Assembly (NCBI GenBank): GCA_023666885.1
Contig: JAMPBB010000001.1
Location: 27,076 to 90,175, forward strand
Length of the DNA stretch: 63,100 nt
From: Muribaculaceae bacterium
GTDB taxonomy: Bacteria > Bacteroidota > Bacteroidia > Bacteroidales > Muribaculaceae
Direction: 5' to 3'
A program made the position numbers and the translations under genes. Positions 53,602-63,050 of the stretch are shown here, in pieces. Every line of letters starts with the position of its first letter. The first letter of the stretch is position 1. The notes beneath the pieces are model-generated. The model was not told the origin of the DNA. It ran no database searches and saw only the letters and a program-made list of their open reading frames with translations.

Positions 53602-53626
53602 ATGTCGGCTGTATATATGCCGACAT
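53602..53626 (+). promoter_or_regulatory. Inverted repeat at the fucose operon start site, possible operator
   Basis: Perfect 8-bp arms ATGTCGGC (53602-53609) and GCCGACAT (53619-53626) are separated by 9 nt. The repeat begins two bases after the -7 box, so it would cover the transcription start and the first part of the mRNA. It could be a repressor site (Bacteroides uses the GntR-type FucR for its fucose genes) or a 5' stabilising hairpin. No regulator gene lies beside the operon. Confidence 0.6.
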
Positions 53627-53672
53627 TTAAGCCATTTGTAAAAACCAAATCTATTTACCCCAATACCAAACT

Positions 53673-55448
53673 ATGAACAAGTATCCTAAAATCGGTATCC
53701 GTCCCACTATAGACGGACGTCAGGGCGGCGTACGCGAAAGCCTTGAGGAAAAAACCATGAATCTGGCCAAAGCAGTGGCCGATTTCATAACCACCAATCT
53801 CCGCTACCCTGACGGCACCCCGGTACAGTGCGTAATAGCTGACGGCACCATAGGCCGCGTACCCGAAAGCGCAGCCTGTGCCGAAAAGTTTGAGCGCGAA
53901 GGCGTAGGAGCCACCATCACCGTAACATCCTGCTGGTGCTACGGCTCGGAAACCATGGACATGAATCCGCATTGGCCCAAGGCCGTATGGGGCTTCAACG
54001 GAACAGAACGTCCCGGAGCCGTATATCTCGCCGCCGTGCTTGCCGCCCATGCACAGAAAGGGCTGCCCGCATTCGGCATATATGGACATAATGTACAGGA
54101 TATAGATGACAATTCCATCCCTGCCGACGTGGCTGAAAAGCTGCTCCGCTTTGCCCGCGCCGCCGTGGCTGTGGCATGCATGCGAGGCAAGAGCTATCTG
54201 TCCATAGGCTCCATGTGCATGGGTATAGCCGGCTCTATAGTTGACCCGAACTTCTTCCAGGAATATCTGGGCATGCGCAATGAAAGCATCGATGAGACCG
54301 AGATACTGCGCCGCATGGACGAGGGCATATACGACAAGGAAGAATACGCCAAGGCTATGGCCTGGACTGAAAAATACTGCAAGCCCAACGAAGGCGAGGA
54401 TATAAAGAACACCGTAAAGGCCAAGACCCGCGAACAGAAGGACGCCGACTGGGAATTCATTGTAAAGATGACTCTCATAGTGCGTGACCTCATGAAGGGC
54501 AATCCAAAACTCCTTGAAATGGGATTCAAGGAAGAAGCCCTTGGCCACAATGCTATAGCAGGCGGTTTCCAGGGCCAGCGCCAGTGGACCGACTGGAAGC
54601 CCAACGGCGACTTCACCGAGGCTCTGCTCAATACATCATTTGACTGGAACGGCATTCGCGAGGCCTTCGTACTGGCTACCGAGAACGATGCATGCAATGG
54701 CGTGGCCATGCTATTCGGGCACCTGCTTACCGGCATAGGCCAGATGTTCTCAGATGTACGCACTTACTGGAGTCCCGAAGCCGTTTACCGTGTGACCGGC
54801 AAGGAGCTTACCGGCCGTGCATCAGGCGGCATGATTCACCTCATCAACTCCGGTGCCACCACCCTTGATGCCACCGGCGCAAGCCTCAACGCTGAGGGCG
54901 AGCCCTGCATGAAAGCATCATGGAATATGGAAGAAAAGGATGTAGAAGCATGCCTCAAGGCTACGACATGGTATCCGGCTGACCGCGACTACTTCCGTGG
55001 CGGCGGCTTCTCAAGCCACTTCCTGTCTCGCGGCGGAATGCCCGTAACCATGAGCCGCCTCAACCTTGTCAAAGGCCTCGGTCCGGTTCTTCAGATAGCA
55101 GAAGGCTGGACAGCCGACATCGATCCGGAAATCAACGAAATCCTTGACAAGCGTACCGACCCCACCTGGCCTACCACCTGGTTCGTACCCCGTCTGTGCC
55201 CTGACCGCGATGCATTCAAGGATGTATACTCAGTTATGAACAACTGGGGCGCCAACCACGGAGCCATAAGCTACGGCCACATAGGCGCTGACCTCATAAC
55301 ACTTGCTTCAATACTCCGCATACCCGTATGCATGCACAATGTCGATGAGAAGGACATATTCCGTCCCGCAGCTTGGAACGCATTCGGCATGGACAAGGAA
55401 GGTGCCGATTATCGCGCATGCAAGAACTACGGTCCTATCTACAAATAA
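53673..55448 (+). CDS. fucI: L-fucose isomerase
   Basis: FucI converts L-fucose to L-fuculose, the first step of fucose breakdown. The 591-aa protein is full length. It begins [26 protein letters not shown] and contains [57 protein letters not shown] with the metal-binding acid, and [24 protein letters not shown] near the end with the conserved His. It is first in fucI-fucA-fucK-fucP. Confidence 0.96.
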   Translation: MNKYPKIGIRPTIDGRQGGVRESLEEKTMNLAKAVADFITTNLRYPDGTPVQCVIADGTIGRVPESAACAEKFEREGVGATITVTSCWCYGSETMDMNPHWPKAVWGFNGTERPGAVYLAAVLAAHAQKGLPAFGIYGHNVQDIDDNSIPADVAEKLLRFARAAVAVACMRGKSYLSIGSMCMGIAGSIVDPNFFQEYLGMRNESIDETEILRRMDEGIYDKEEYAKAMAWTEKYCKPNEGEDIKNTVKAKTREQKDADWEFIVKMTLIVRDLMKGNPKLLEMGFKEEALGHNAIAGGFQGQRQWTDWKPNGDFTEALLNTSFDWNGIREAFVLATENDACNGVAMLFGHLLTGIGQMFSDVRTYWSPEAVYRVTGKELTGRASGGMIHLINSGATTLDATGASLNAEGEPCMKASWNMEEKDVEACLKATTWYPADRDYFRGGGFSSHFLSRGGMPVTMSRLNLVKGLGPVLQIAEGWTADIDPEINEILDKRTDPTWPTTWFVPRLCPDRDAFKDVYSVMNNWGANHGAISYGHIGADLITLASILRIPVCMHNVDEKDIFRPAAWNAFGMDKEGADYRACKNYGPIYK

Positions 55449-55461
55449 TTGACTGCTGACC

Positions 55462-56100
55462 ATGATTACATCCAAACTTATAGACATGTTCGTGCAGCAG
55501 GCTCACCGCATAGGCGATGCCGGGCTGACCATATGCTCAAGCGGCAATCTGTCATGGCGCGTAGGTGACCGTGTGCTCGTATCGGGCACCGGCTCATGGG
55601 TTCCGGAGCTTACTCCCGGCCGCGTATCCGTATGCCGCCTCTCGGACGGCGCCATCCTCAACGGAGTGCGTCCGTCCATGGAAAGCACGTTCCACCTCGG
55701 TGTGCTTCGCGAACGCCCTGACGTGAATGTGGTGCTCCATTTCCAGAGCCCGTATGCCACTGCCATAGCATGTCGCAAAGATCTGCCTGCCACACTTAAT
55801 TTCACTGCCGAGTGCCCGCTGCATGTGGGCGAGGAGATACCCATGATACCGTATTTCCGCCCCGGCTCCCCCGAGCTGGCCAAGCACGTGACCGAGGCCA
55901 TGCTTACACACAATTCCGTCATGCTTCTGAAGCATGGGCAGGTAGTGTGTGGCAAGGACTTTGATCAGGCCTTCGAGCGTGCCATGTTCTTTGAAATGGC
56001 TTGCCGCATAGCCGTGCTCAACGGCGACAACATCAATCCGCTCACACAGCCTGAGATTGATGACCTTGAACAGTATTTCCTTGGCAAGCAGGGAAAATGA
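55462..56100 (+). CDS. fucA: L-fuculose-1-phosphate aldolase (class II aldolase family)
   Basis: This enzyme splits L-fuculose-1-phosphate into dihydroxyacetone phosphate and L-lactaldehyde. The 212-aa protein shows SSGNLSWRVGDRVLVSGTGSWV, the VVLHFQSPYATAIAC block (near residue 92) and LLKHGQVVCGKD (near residue 155). In E. coli FucA the first block carries two zinc-binding histidines (HNH); here the second position is Gln (HFQ). Bacteroides homologues may share this. It overlaps fucK by 4 nt. Confidence 0.85.
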   Translation: MITSKLIDMFVQQAHRIGDAGLTICSSGNLSWRVGDRVLVSGTGSWVPELTPGRVSVCRLSDGAILNGVRPSMESTFHLGVLRERPDVNVVLHFQSPYATAIACRKDLPATLNFTAECPLHVGEEIPMIPYFRPGSPELAKHVTEAMLTHNSVMLLKHGQVVCGKDFDQAFERAMFFEMACRIAVLNGDNINPLTQPEIDDLEQYFLGKQGK

Positions 56101-57491
56101 GCAAGACTTACATAGCTGCCGACTTCGGCGGAGGGAGCGGGCGAATAATAGCCGGCTCCCTTGCCGACGGACGGCTGACTCTCCGGCAGATACACCGTTT
56201 TGACAACCGTCAGGTATGGCTCGGAAAGCATCTGCACTGGGACTTCCCCATGCTGTACGATGAAATGCTTATCGGGCTGCGTAAGGCTGCCGCTGAATAT
56301 TCTGACATAGTGAGCATAGGCATTGACACATGGGGCGTAGACTTCGGATTGGTAGACTCATGCGGTAATCTGCTCGGCAATCCTGTATGCTACCGTGACC
56401 CGGCTACCGAACCTATGCTTGAACGCTTCACAGCCACCACTGACATGGACGCCCATTACAGTGTGGCCGGGCTTCAGACCATAGCCATCAACTCCATGTA
56501 TCGCCTTATGGCCATGAAAGATGAGGGCGACCGCCGCCTTGATATAGCCGAGCACCTCCTCTTCACGCCTGACTTGTTCAGCTTTTTCCTTACCGGGGAC
56601 TACTCCAACGAATACACCATAGCGTCAACCTCCGAGCTGCTTGATGCTCGTAAACACACATGGAACTATCAGCTCATAGAGTCGCTCGGACTTCCAGCCC
56701 ACATATTCGGCCCCATAATCATGCCCGGACAGTCACGCGGCACTCTGCTGCCGGATGTGGCGCTCCGCACAGGCATGGCACCCAATGTGAAGGTAGTAGC
56801 TGTAGGCTCGCATGACACCGCCAGCGCCGTACATGCCATACCGGGCTCGTACACTGCCGATGGCACAGCGTTTCTCAGCTCCGGCACATGGTCACTGCTC
56901 GGAGTGGAGCTTGACAGCCCCATAACCTCGCCTGAAGCACGTCAAGCCGGATTCTCCAACGAAGGCGGCACATGCTCACGCATCCATTTCCTGCAAAACA
57001 TAACGGGTCTGTGGATACTTCAGCAGCTTGTGGACGGCTGGAAACAGCGTGGACTCACCTCATCTTACCCCGAGCTTGTACAGATGGCCCGCGAAGCCTC
57101 TACTGACACTCTGATTGATGTGGATCACCCCTCGTTCTCGCGTCCCGGCAATATGGAGGAAGCCATAGTACGCTACTGCCGCGAGCGTTCTCTTACCCCA
57201 CCCTCCGGACAGGGCGAGATGGTGCTGTGCGTACTCCGCTCACTGGCCGACCGCTACCGCCGTGGCATAGAAGAGCTGAACAAGCTTCTGCCCGCGCCTG
57301 TAAAACGTCTGCACATTATAGGTGGAGGTTCAAAGAACGAACTGCTCAATAGCCTCACCGCCGAAGCCACCGGCTTTGAGGTCACAGCCGGACCGGCTGA
57401 AGCCACCGCCATAGGCAACATTATAATGCAGGCACAGGCTGATGGAGCCATATCATCACCTTCTGACATCACCGAAATAATCGAACCATGA
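56097..57491 (+). CDS. fucK: FGGY-family L-fuculokinase (RhaB-like)
   Basis: The kinase phosphorylates L-fuculose for the aldolase. The 464-aa protein is closer in plan to rhamnulokinase, as in Bacteroides. It starts YIAADFGGGSGRIIAG, has IDTWGVDFGLVD and GSHDTASAVHAIPG, the ATP-site segment FLSSGTWSLLGVEL, and the C-terminal IGGGSKNELLNSLTAEATG. Fuculose rather than rhamnulose is inferred from the fucI, fucA and fucP neighbours. It overlaps fucA and fucP by 4 nt each. Confidence 0.88.
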   Translation: MSKTYIAADFGGGSGRIIAGSLADGRLTLRQIHRFDNRQVWLGKHLHWDFPMLYDEMLIGLRKAAAEYSDIVSIGIDTWGVDFGLVDSCGNLLGNPVCYRDPATEPMLERFTATTDMDAHYSVAGLQTIAINSMYRLMAMKDEGDRRLDIAEHLLFTPDLFSFFLTGDYSNEYTIASTSELLDARKHTWNYQLIESLGLPAHIFGPIIMPGQSRGTLLPDVALRTGMAPNVKVVAVGSHDTASAVHAIPGSYTADGTAFLSSGTWSLLGVELDSPITSPEARQAGFSNEGGTCSRIHFLQNITGLWILQQLVDGWKQRGLTSSYPELVQMAREASTDTLIDVDHPSFSRPGNMEEAIVRYCRERSLTPPSGQGEMVLCVLRSLADRYRRGIEELNKLLPAPVKRLHIIGGGSKNELLNSLTAEATGFEVTAGPAEATAIGNIIMQAQADGAISSPSDITEIIEP

Positions 57492-58807
57492 ATAAAACCG
57501 AACCGGTGGCTAAGAAAGCCCCGATAGTACCACGGAAATATGTGGTGACGTTCATTCTCATCACATCCCTTTTTGCCCTTTGGGGCTTTGCCAATGACAT
57601 AACCAACCCTATGGTGGCCGCATTCCAGACCGTAATGGAGCTTTCGGCCGCCAAGGCATCCATGGTGCAGTTTGCCTTTTACGGCGGATACGCCACTATG
57701 GCCATCCCGGCGGCTCTGTTTATACGCCGCTTCAGCTACAAGAGCGGCATCCTGCTCGGATTAGCCCTGTATGCCGTAGGCGCATTCCTGTTCATACCGG
57801 CTGCACAGTATCAGGAGTTCTCATTTTTCTGCGTGTCACTCTACGTGCTCACCTTTGGCCTTGCATTCCTTGAAACCACGGCCAACCCCTTCATACTGTC
57901 GCTCGGTGACAAGTCCACGGCTACGCGCCGCCTCAACTTCGCTCAGGCGTTCAATCCTGTAGGCTCGCTGTCAGGCATGGCTGTGGCCTCGCTCATAGTG
58001 CTGCCTAACCTTATATCCGATAAGCGTAACGCAGCCGGGGAAATAATATTCCCCACGCTTGATGCCGCTGAGAAAGCACAGATACGCCTGCACGATCTGG
58101 CCGTGATTCGTGACCCTTACGTGGCTATAGGCATAATAGTGCTTATAATGCTTGCTATCATAGCATGCAAGAAAATGCCGCGCACTGACCATAGTGACGG
58201 GCCGAAGGCAAGTGCAGCTGAAACTCTGCGCCACCTCTGGCACAACACGGAATACCGCTACGGCGTGCTCACACAGATGTTCTACGTGGCCGCTCAGATT
58301 ATGGTGTGGACGTTCATAATACAGTATGCTGACAATCTGCATATAAACAAAGCCACCGCTCAGAATTACAACATACTGGCCATGAGCCTGGCTCTGAGCT
58401 TCCGCTTTATAGGCACGTATCTGATGAAGTACATTCCGGCGCCAAAACTACTCGGCTTCTTCGGAATAGGGGCTTCGGTATGCACTCTTGGCGCCATACT
58501 CATCAACGGATTTGCCGGGCTGATATTCCTTGTGGCCATAAGCGCATTCATGTCCATAATGTTCCCAAGCATATACGGCATAGCGCTTGACCGCGTTACC
58601 GAAACTGACACATCACTCGGTTCGGCATTCTTGGTTATGGCCATAGTGGGCGGTGCGCTTATGCCGCCGCTTCAAGGCACCATAATAGACATGGGCACCA
58701 TAGCAGATATGCCGGCCGTGAACGTTTCGTTCTGTCTGCCGCTGATATGCTTCCTTGTGGTTACTGCTTACGGGTTCCGCAGCCTGCGCATGCGCCGTGC
58801 GGCATAG
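57488..58807 (+). CDS. fucP: L-fucose:H+ symporter
   Basis: A 439-aa major facilitator transporter of the FucP family with twelve helices. It has TSLFALWGFANDITNPMVAAFQ in the first helix (the Asn and Asp typical of FucP), GGYATMAIPAALFIRRFSYKSG, GLAFLETTANPFILSLGD and the NFAQAFNPVGSLSG segment. It brings in fucose with protons and completes the operon. A hairpin follows at 58832-58869. Confidence 0.92.
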   Translation: MNKTEPVAKKAPIVPRKYVVTFILITSLFALWGFANDITNPMVAAFQTVMELSAAKASMVQFAFYGGYATMAIPAALFIRRFSYKSGILLGLALYAVGAFLFIPAAQYQEFSFFCVSLYVLTFGLAFLETTANPFILSLGDKSTATRRLNFAQAFNPVGSLSGMAVASLIVLPNLISDKRNAAGEIIFPTLDAAEKAQIRLHDLAVIRDPYVAIGIIVLIMLAIIACKKMPRTDHSDGPKASAAETLRHLWHNTEYRYGVLTQMFYVAAQIMVWTFIIQYADNLHINKATAQNYNILAMSLALSFRFIGTYLMKYIPAPKLLGFFGIGASVCTLGAILINGFAGLIFLVAISAFMSIMFPSIYGIALDRVTETDTSLGSAFLVMAIVGGALMPPLQGTIIDMGTIADMPAVNVSFCLPLICFLVVTAYGFRSLRMRRAA

Positions 58808-58831
58808 CCCGGACATTCCATCATTGACATA

Positions 58832-58869
58832 AAATATGGGTTGTACCGCACAGAGTACAGCCCATATTT
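58832..58869 (+). terminator. Hairpin after the fucose operon
   Basis: A 15-bp stem with one mismatch (58832-58846 with 58855-58869) and an 8-nt loop lies 24 nt after fucP. The tail (GTTGTAATC) has few T, so it may act as a transcript-stabilising end or a weak terminator before the ZIP gene. Confidence 0.55.
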
Positions 58870-58908
58870 GTTGTAATCACATCACTGTCCATAAAACCAT
58901 CACTGCAC

Positions 58909-59688
58909 ATGAACAATCTGATTTTAGGTATAGCACTGCCGTTTGTGGGTACCACGCTCGGAGCCGCATGCGTGTTTATGATGAAGAGAAACATGCCGCC
59001 GCTCCTACAGAAATCGCTCACCGGTTTCGCCGCCGGCGTCATGGTGGCGGCCTCCGTATGGTCGCTTCTGATACCGTCCATAGAAATGACGGGGAAAGAA
59101 GGAATTGCAAGTATCCTACCGGCTATAATAGGCTTCTTTGCCGGCATACTGTTTCTGCTGCTCCTTGATGACATTATACCTCACCAGCATATCGAAAGCT
59201 CTCGAAGCGAGGGCCCGAAGTCGCGCCTGTCACGTACCACCAAACTCGTACTGGCCATAACCCTGCATAACATACCGGAGGGTATGGCCGTAGGTGTAGC
59301 CTTGGCGGCTGCGCTTGAAAACAGCTCCCATCTTCCCATGTCCGGTGCCATAGCCCTTTCGGCCGGCATAGCCATACAGAACTTCCCGGAAGGGGCCATA
59401 GTGTCCATGCCGCTGCGCAGCGCCGGAAATTCGCGCCGGAAATCGTTCATAATGGGTACGCTGAGCGGTATAGTAGAGCCGATAGGAGCCGTACTGACCA
59501 TACTTTTGGCATCAGTAGTACTACCGGTAATGCCTTACCTGTTGGCATTCGCCGCCGGAGCTATGATGTACGTGGTGGTGGAGGAGCTGATACCTGAGAC
59601 ACAGGAAGGTCAGCACTCCAATATGGGCACCATAGGGTTTGCCATAGGTTTCATCCTTATGATGGCGCTCGATGTACTACTCGGATAG
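58909..59688 (+). CDS. ZIP-family metal transporter
   Basis: A 259-aa protein with about eight helices. It has the two ZIP metal-binding helices ITLHNIPEGMAVGVALA (helix 4) and AIQNFPEGAIVSMPL (helix 5), where His and Glu ligands are intact in the first and the second has Gln-Asn-Phe-Pro-Glu. A short loop with DDIIPHQHIESS may bind zinc. Bacterial ZupT-type proteins import Zn2+ and other divalent metals. It converges on the SGNH gene with a 12-nt overlap. Confidence 0.88.
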   Translation: MNNLILGIALPFVGTTLGAACVFMMKRNMPPLLQKSLTGFAAGVMVAASVWSLLIPSIEMTGKEGIASILPAIIGFFAGILFLLLLDDIIPHQHIESSRSEGPKSRLSRTTKLVLAITLHNIPEGMAVGVALAAALENSSHLPMSGAIALSAGIAIQNFPEGAIVSMPLRSAGNSRRKSFIMGTLSGIVEPIGAVLTILLASVVLPVMPYLLAFAAGAMMYVVVEELIPETQEGQHSNMGTIGFAIGFILMMALDVLLG

Positions 59689-60387
59689 CACCTCGAGCAC
59701 TTGCCGGGCTATGGCCTGCATACCCTTAACTGACGGGTGGCCGGTCATCTTCTCAATATCATGCAGCTGTATATACGGCACTGAATAATGACGGCACACT
59801 TCCTTTACGGACTCCGTTATATCCTCGCGCAGCTCGCTGTTGATTATGAAGTACACTTTAGTATCAGGATATAGCTTGCGGGCATCGGACAGCAGGCGGC
59901 ACATGGCCGGGCGGAACTCATAGAGCGATGCGGCGGGAATGCTATCCGAATAATCGTACTCCCCTACCGGCACTCCGGCCCAGCTGTCATTTGTTCCGCC
60001 GAATATAAGCAATATGTCCGGCTTCCCCACTCGCGGCAGCCGCGTTATGAATGACCTGTCCGTAAAGTCCTGACCCCGATAGCCGCGGTTTGACACAGTG
60101 GCTCCGCTGAACGAATCGTTTTCACCTATGGCATAACCACCTTCTTTGGCAAGCACACGCCACCACGTCTGCTCCACATCCGTCACATCCGTACGGTCAG
60201 GCTCAGGATTGTCGTAATACCACGTGGCATACCCCTCTGGGTTATGGCCCCTGTAAGTGGAATATGAATCACCGAGTATGGCCACAACCTTGACATCGCT
60301 GTCATTAGTCGTAGCAAAGGCTGTACACGCTGCCACCGCCATAAGTGCCAGCAAGCAGAGGCGGTTCTTTATTTTTGAAATTGACAT
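59677..60387 (-). CDS. Secreted SGNH/GDSL hydrolase
   Basis: A 236-aa protein with a signal peptide (residues ~1-25) and the SGNH blocks: VVAILGDSYSTYRGHNP (nucleophile Ser), block III in FGGTNDSWAG and the final DIEKMTGHPSVKGMQAIA with the catalytic Asp/His. Families of this type act as esterases on acetylated sugars or lipids; no specific substrate can be given. It is exported, so it may trim host or dietary glycans. Confidence 0.82.
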   Translation of the reverse strand: MSISKIKNRLCLLALMAVAACTAFATTNDSDVKVVAILGDSYSTYRGHNPEGYATWYYDNPEPDRTDVTDVEQTWWRVLAKEGGYAIGENDSFSGATVSNRGYRGQDFTDRSFITRLPRVGKPDILLIFGGTNDSWAGVPVGEYDYSDSIPAASLYEFRPAMCRLLSDARKLYPDTKVYFIINSELREDITESVKEVCRHYSVPYIQLHDIEKMTGHPSVKGMQAIARQVLEVLSE

Positions 60388-60402
60388 GACTTTTTGTATT
60401 AA

Positions 60403-60435
60403 AGGGCGGCTCCCTGCATATGAGGAAACCGCCCT
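60403..60435 (-). terminator. Hairpin after the carbonic anhydrase gene
   Basis: AGGGCGG (60403-60409) pairs with CCGCCCT (60429-60435), with a further CTC/GAG inside. On the minus strand the tail is TTTAATAC. It lies 32 nt after the stop of the gamma-carbonic anhydrase gene. Confidence 0.5.
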
Positions 60436-60467
60436 ATGCTGTATTTATATTAAGGTGTACCGGGCTT

Positions 60468-60983
60468 TCACTCGCTATACCACTTGGAATACATCAGATA
60501 GTTGCGCGCTATCTTCTGGTTCATCTCACGGCTCTGCTCGGGATCCACCATCTTGATGAACTTGGCCGGAGCTCCGCCCCACAGCTCGTGCGGACCTATC
60601 TTGGTGCGTGACAACACCACCGAACCGGCAGCCACGAGAGCACCCTCGCCCACCTCGGCATCGTCCATTACTACGGCTCCCATACCTACGAGCGCCAAAT
60701 CATGGATTTTGCATCCGTGAAGCGTCACGTTATGCCCTATGCTTACGTCATCGCCTATCTCTATAGTCGACTTCTGATACAGCGTATGAAGCACTGTGCC
60801 GTCCTGAATATTTACACGATTCCCTATACGGATAGAGTTGACGTCGCCGCGCAGCACGGTATTGAACCATATGCTGCACTCATCGCCCATCTCCACATCG
60901 CCTATCACTGACGCGTTTTCAGCCAAAAAGCAGTCACGTCCTATCTTGGGGGTAATACCCCTTAACGGTATGATCAGAGCCAT
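60468..60983 (-). CDS. Gamma-carbonic anhydrase family protein
   Basis: A 171-aa left-handed beta-helix protein with hexapeptide repeats. The metal-ligand histidines of the family appear in TVLHTLYQ, SIGHNVTLHGC and the region between them. The C-terminal helix (DPEQSREMNQKIARNYLMYSKWY) is typical of YrdA/PaaY-like members. Enzyme activity is not certain for this subgroup. It follows the Xaa-Pro aminopeptidase gene by 4 nt. Confidence 0.88.
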   Translation of the reverse strand: MALIIPLRGITPKIGRDCFLAENASVIGDVEMGDECSIWFNTVLRGDVNSIRIGNRVNIQDGTVLHTLYQKSTIEIGDDVSIGHNVTLHGCKIHDLALVGMGAVVMDDAEVGEGALVAAGSVVLSRTKIGPHELWGGAPAKFIKMVDPEQSREMNQKIARNYLMYSKWYSE

Positions 60984-60987
60984 AGCT

Positions 60988-62781
60988 TCAGCAGTCGCAG
61001 CGTTTCAGTTCCACAGTCTTGGCCAGCAGCCATTCCTGCTCCTTCGGTTCAAGATGAGGCAGCAAGCGCTCACGTACCATAGCGTGATAGCTGTTAAGCC
61101 AATCTATCTCCTCATCGGTCATTATGGCCGTATCAAAGAGCGTGAGGTCAAACGGGAACAGCGTCAGCGTCTCAAACCGGTAGAACTCGCCGAAATCAGT
61201 GGTAAACGCCGGTACCGTCAGCACCAGATTTTCGCAGCGGATACCGTATTCGCCTTCGCGATACAGACCGGGTTCATTAGATGTTATCATACCCGGCACA
61301 AGAGCCGTGGGATTCTCGTTGAGCCTGATATTCTGCGGCCCTTCATGAACATTGAGGAAATGCCCTACGCCATGACCGGTTCCGTGCAGATAGCTCAGCC
61401 CTTCCTTCCACAGGTTTATACGTGCCAGTACATCAAGCTGTGCGCCACGTGTGCCACGTGGGAAAATGGCGGTGCCAAGCGATATGTGCCCCTTCATCAC
61501 GAGCGTGAAGTCATGACGCTGCGCATTGGTGGGATTGCCAAGTGATATGGTACGGGTTATGTCAGTGGTGCCGTCAAGATAGTTGGCCCCTGAATCTATG
61601 AGCAGTAGCCCCTCGGGATATATGCGGGCATTGGTTTCCTTGTTGGCACTGTAATGCACTATAGCTCCGTGAGGGCCGTATCCGGCTATGGTATCAAAGC
61701 TTTGGTCAAAATACAGAGCCTGAGCGCTGCGATACTTCGTAAGGATATCGGCCACATCCATCTCAGTAAGCTCGCCGCCCTGTTCAAGGGTGCGCTCTAT
61801 CTCCATGACTGCCTTCACAAGGGCCACGCCGTCGCGCACCATAGCCGCTCTTACACCGGCCACCTGCACATCGTTCTTCACTCCCTTGAGGAGAGCCACA
61901 GGCGACTTTCCGCCTACCATACGGGCACCCAGCACATGCTCCAGTGCACCGGCCGACTGCGCTGTTGATACAAGCACGCGGGTCTGCTCAGCAAGAGCGC
62001 CCAGATACTTCATGGCCTCACCGTAAGGCAGCGTAGCCACTCCGTTATCTGCCAGATAGGCATTTACCTCCGGGGTAAGCTTGGCGGCATCAACGAAAAG
62101 CGTGGAACCTTCGGGAGCCACATACAGGAATGCCGTAACCACAGGATTGCTCTCCACGTCGCGCGAACGTATGTTCAAAGCCCACGCTACTTCGGCCAGA
62201 TCCGAAATGAACGCGGCATTTGCTCCGGCGGCCTCCGCTTCATCAAGGATCTTGCGCAGTTTGGTGCGCGCATCCTCGCCGGCATATTTTATGTCATGAA
62301 CAAATATCTTATCCTCAGGTATAGCCGGACGGTCAGCCCAAAGCTCATCTACCGGTGAGAAGTCCACCTTCAGGCCTATTCCCTTATTTGACAGGGCTGC
62401 CATCATGGCTCTGGTGGCATCGATACTGAACACCATGCCATCAATGCCCACGGTATCACCTTTCTGAAGATGCTCACACAGATATTCCGTTATTTCCGGC
62501 ACTTCCGGTTTTCCTTCCTCCATCACCTCTATGCACGTCCCCTCTAACTGAGCGGCAGCCTGTAGCCAATAGCGGGAGTCGGCCCATACATACGCCTTGT
62601 CAAGCGTCACCACAAGCGCACCGGCCGAACCGGTAAAGCCGCTGAGCCAACGGCGCAGCTGCCAGTGGTCAGCAAGATATTCACTCTGATGAGGGTCAGT
62701 CTGCGGAATCACGGTGGCAGCCACTCCGGCGCCACGCATCTTGTCACGCAAGGCAGCTATACGTTCATTTACTTCACTCAT
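60988..62781 (-). CDS. pepP: Xaa-Pro aminopeptidase (M24B, long form)
   Basis: The peptidase removes N-terminal residues preceding proline. The 597-aa protein has two creatinase-like N-terminal domains (residues ~1-300) and a C-terminal pita-bread domain. Its metal ligands are Asp in LLIDSGANYLDGTTDITRT, His in GTGHGVGHFLNVHEGP and Glu in TSNEPGLYREGEYGIRCEN. The long three-domain form resembles eukaryotic APP1. It has no signal peptide and should act in the cytoplasm. Confidence 0.92.
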   Translation of the reverse strand: MSEVNERIAALRDKMRGAGVAATVIPQTDPHQSEYLADHWQLRRWLSGFTGSAGALVVTLDKAYVWADSRYWLQAAAQLEGTCIEVMEEGKPEVPEITEYLCEHLQKGDTVGIDGMVFSIDATRAMMAALSNKGIGLKVDFSPVDELWADRPAIPEDKIFVHDIKYAGEDARTKLRKILDEAEAAGANAAFISDLAEVAWALNIRSRDVESNPVVTAFLYVAPEGSTLFVDAAKLTPEVNAYLADNGVATLPYGEAMKYLGALAEQTRVLVSTAQSAGALEHVLGARMVGGKSPVALLKGVKNDVQVAGVRAAMVRDGVALVKAVMEIERTLEQGGELTEMDVADILTKYRSAQALYFDQSFDTIAGYGPHGAIVHYSANKETNARIYPEGLLLIDSGANYLDGTTDITRTISLGNPTNAQRHDFTLVMKGHISLGTAIFPRGTRGAQLDVLARINLWKEGLSYLHGTGHGVGHFLNVHEGPQNIRLNENPTALVPGMITSNEPGLYREGEYGIRCENLVLTVPAFTTDFGEFYRFETLTLFPFDLTLFDTAIMTDEEIDWLNSYHAMVRERLLPHLEPKEQEWLLAKTVELKRCDC

Positions 62782-62979
62782 ATATCATATAGATTTAAGT
62801 TTAACAATGTACCTGCATGCGCACCCGCGCACGCTATGGCAAAAATACTCATTTATTCTAAATCTTCATTCTCTTATCACAAAAAAGTGTCAATACCCTA
62901 CCGGAAAACCATTTATAACCTTCCGAAAAAGTTTCGGTTCAAAAAAAATCAAAAAAAATAGCATTTCAAAGCAAAAACA

Positions 62980-63011
62980 TTTGGAGAATTAAAAAAACAG
63001 TCTTACCTTTG
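62980..63011 (+). promoter_or_regulatory. Textbook promoter for the tRNA-Thr gene
   Basis: TTTG (62980-62983) is followed after exactly 20 nt by TACCTTTG (63004-63011), both perfect matches, in an A-rich region. The tRNA begins 39 nt after the -7 box. The rest of the 62782-63050 gap shows only A-rich tracts and no ORF I would call. Confidence 0.8.
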
Positions 63012-63050
63012 CATCGCTTTTGAGCCCGGAGGGCGTGACAAAGCACTGAT

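Noticed and set aside
53655..54548. 297-codon minus-strand frame within fucI
   Set aside because: It is entirely antisense to a clear L-fucose isomerase and has shadow-frame composition.
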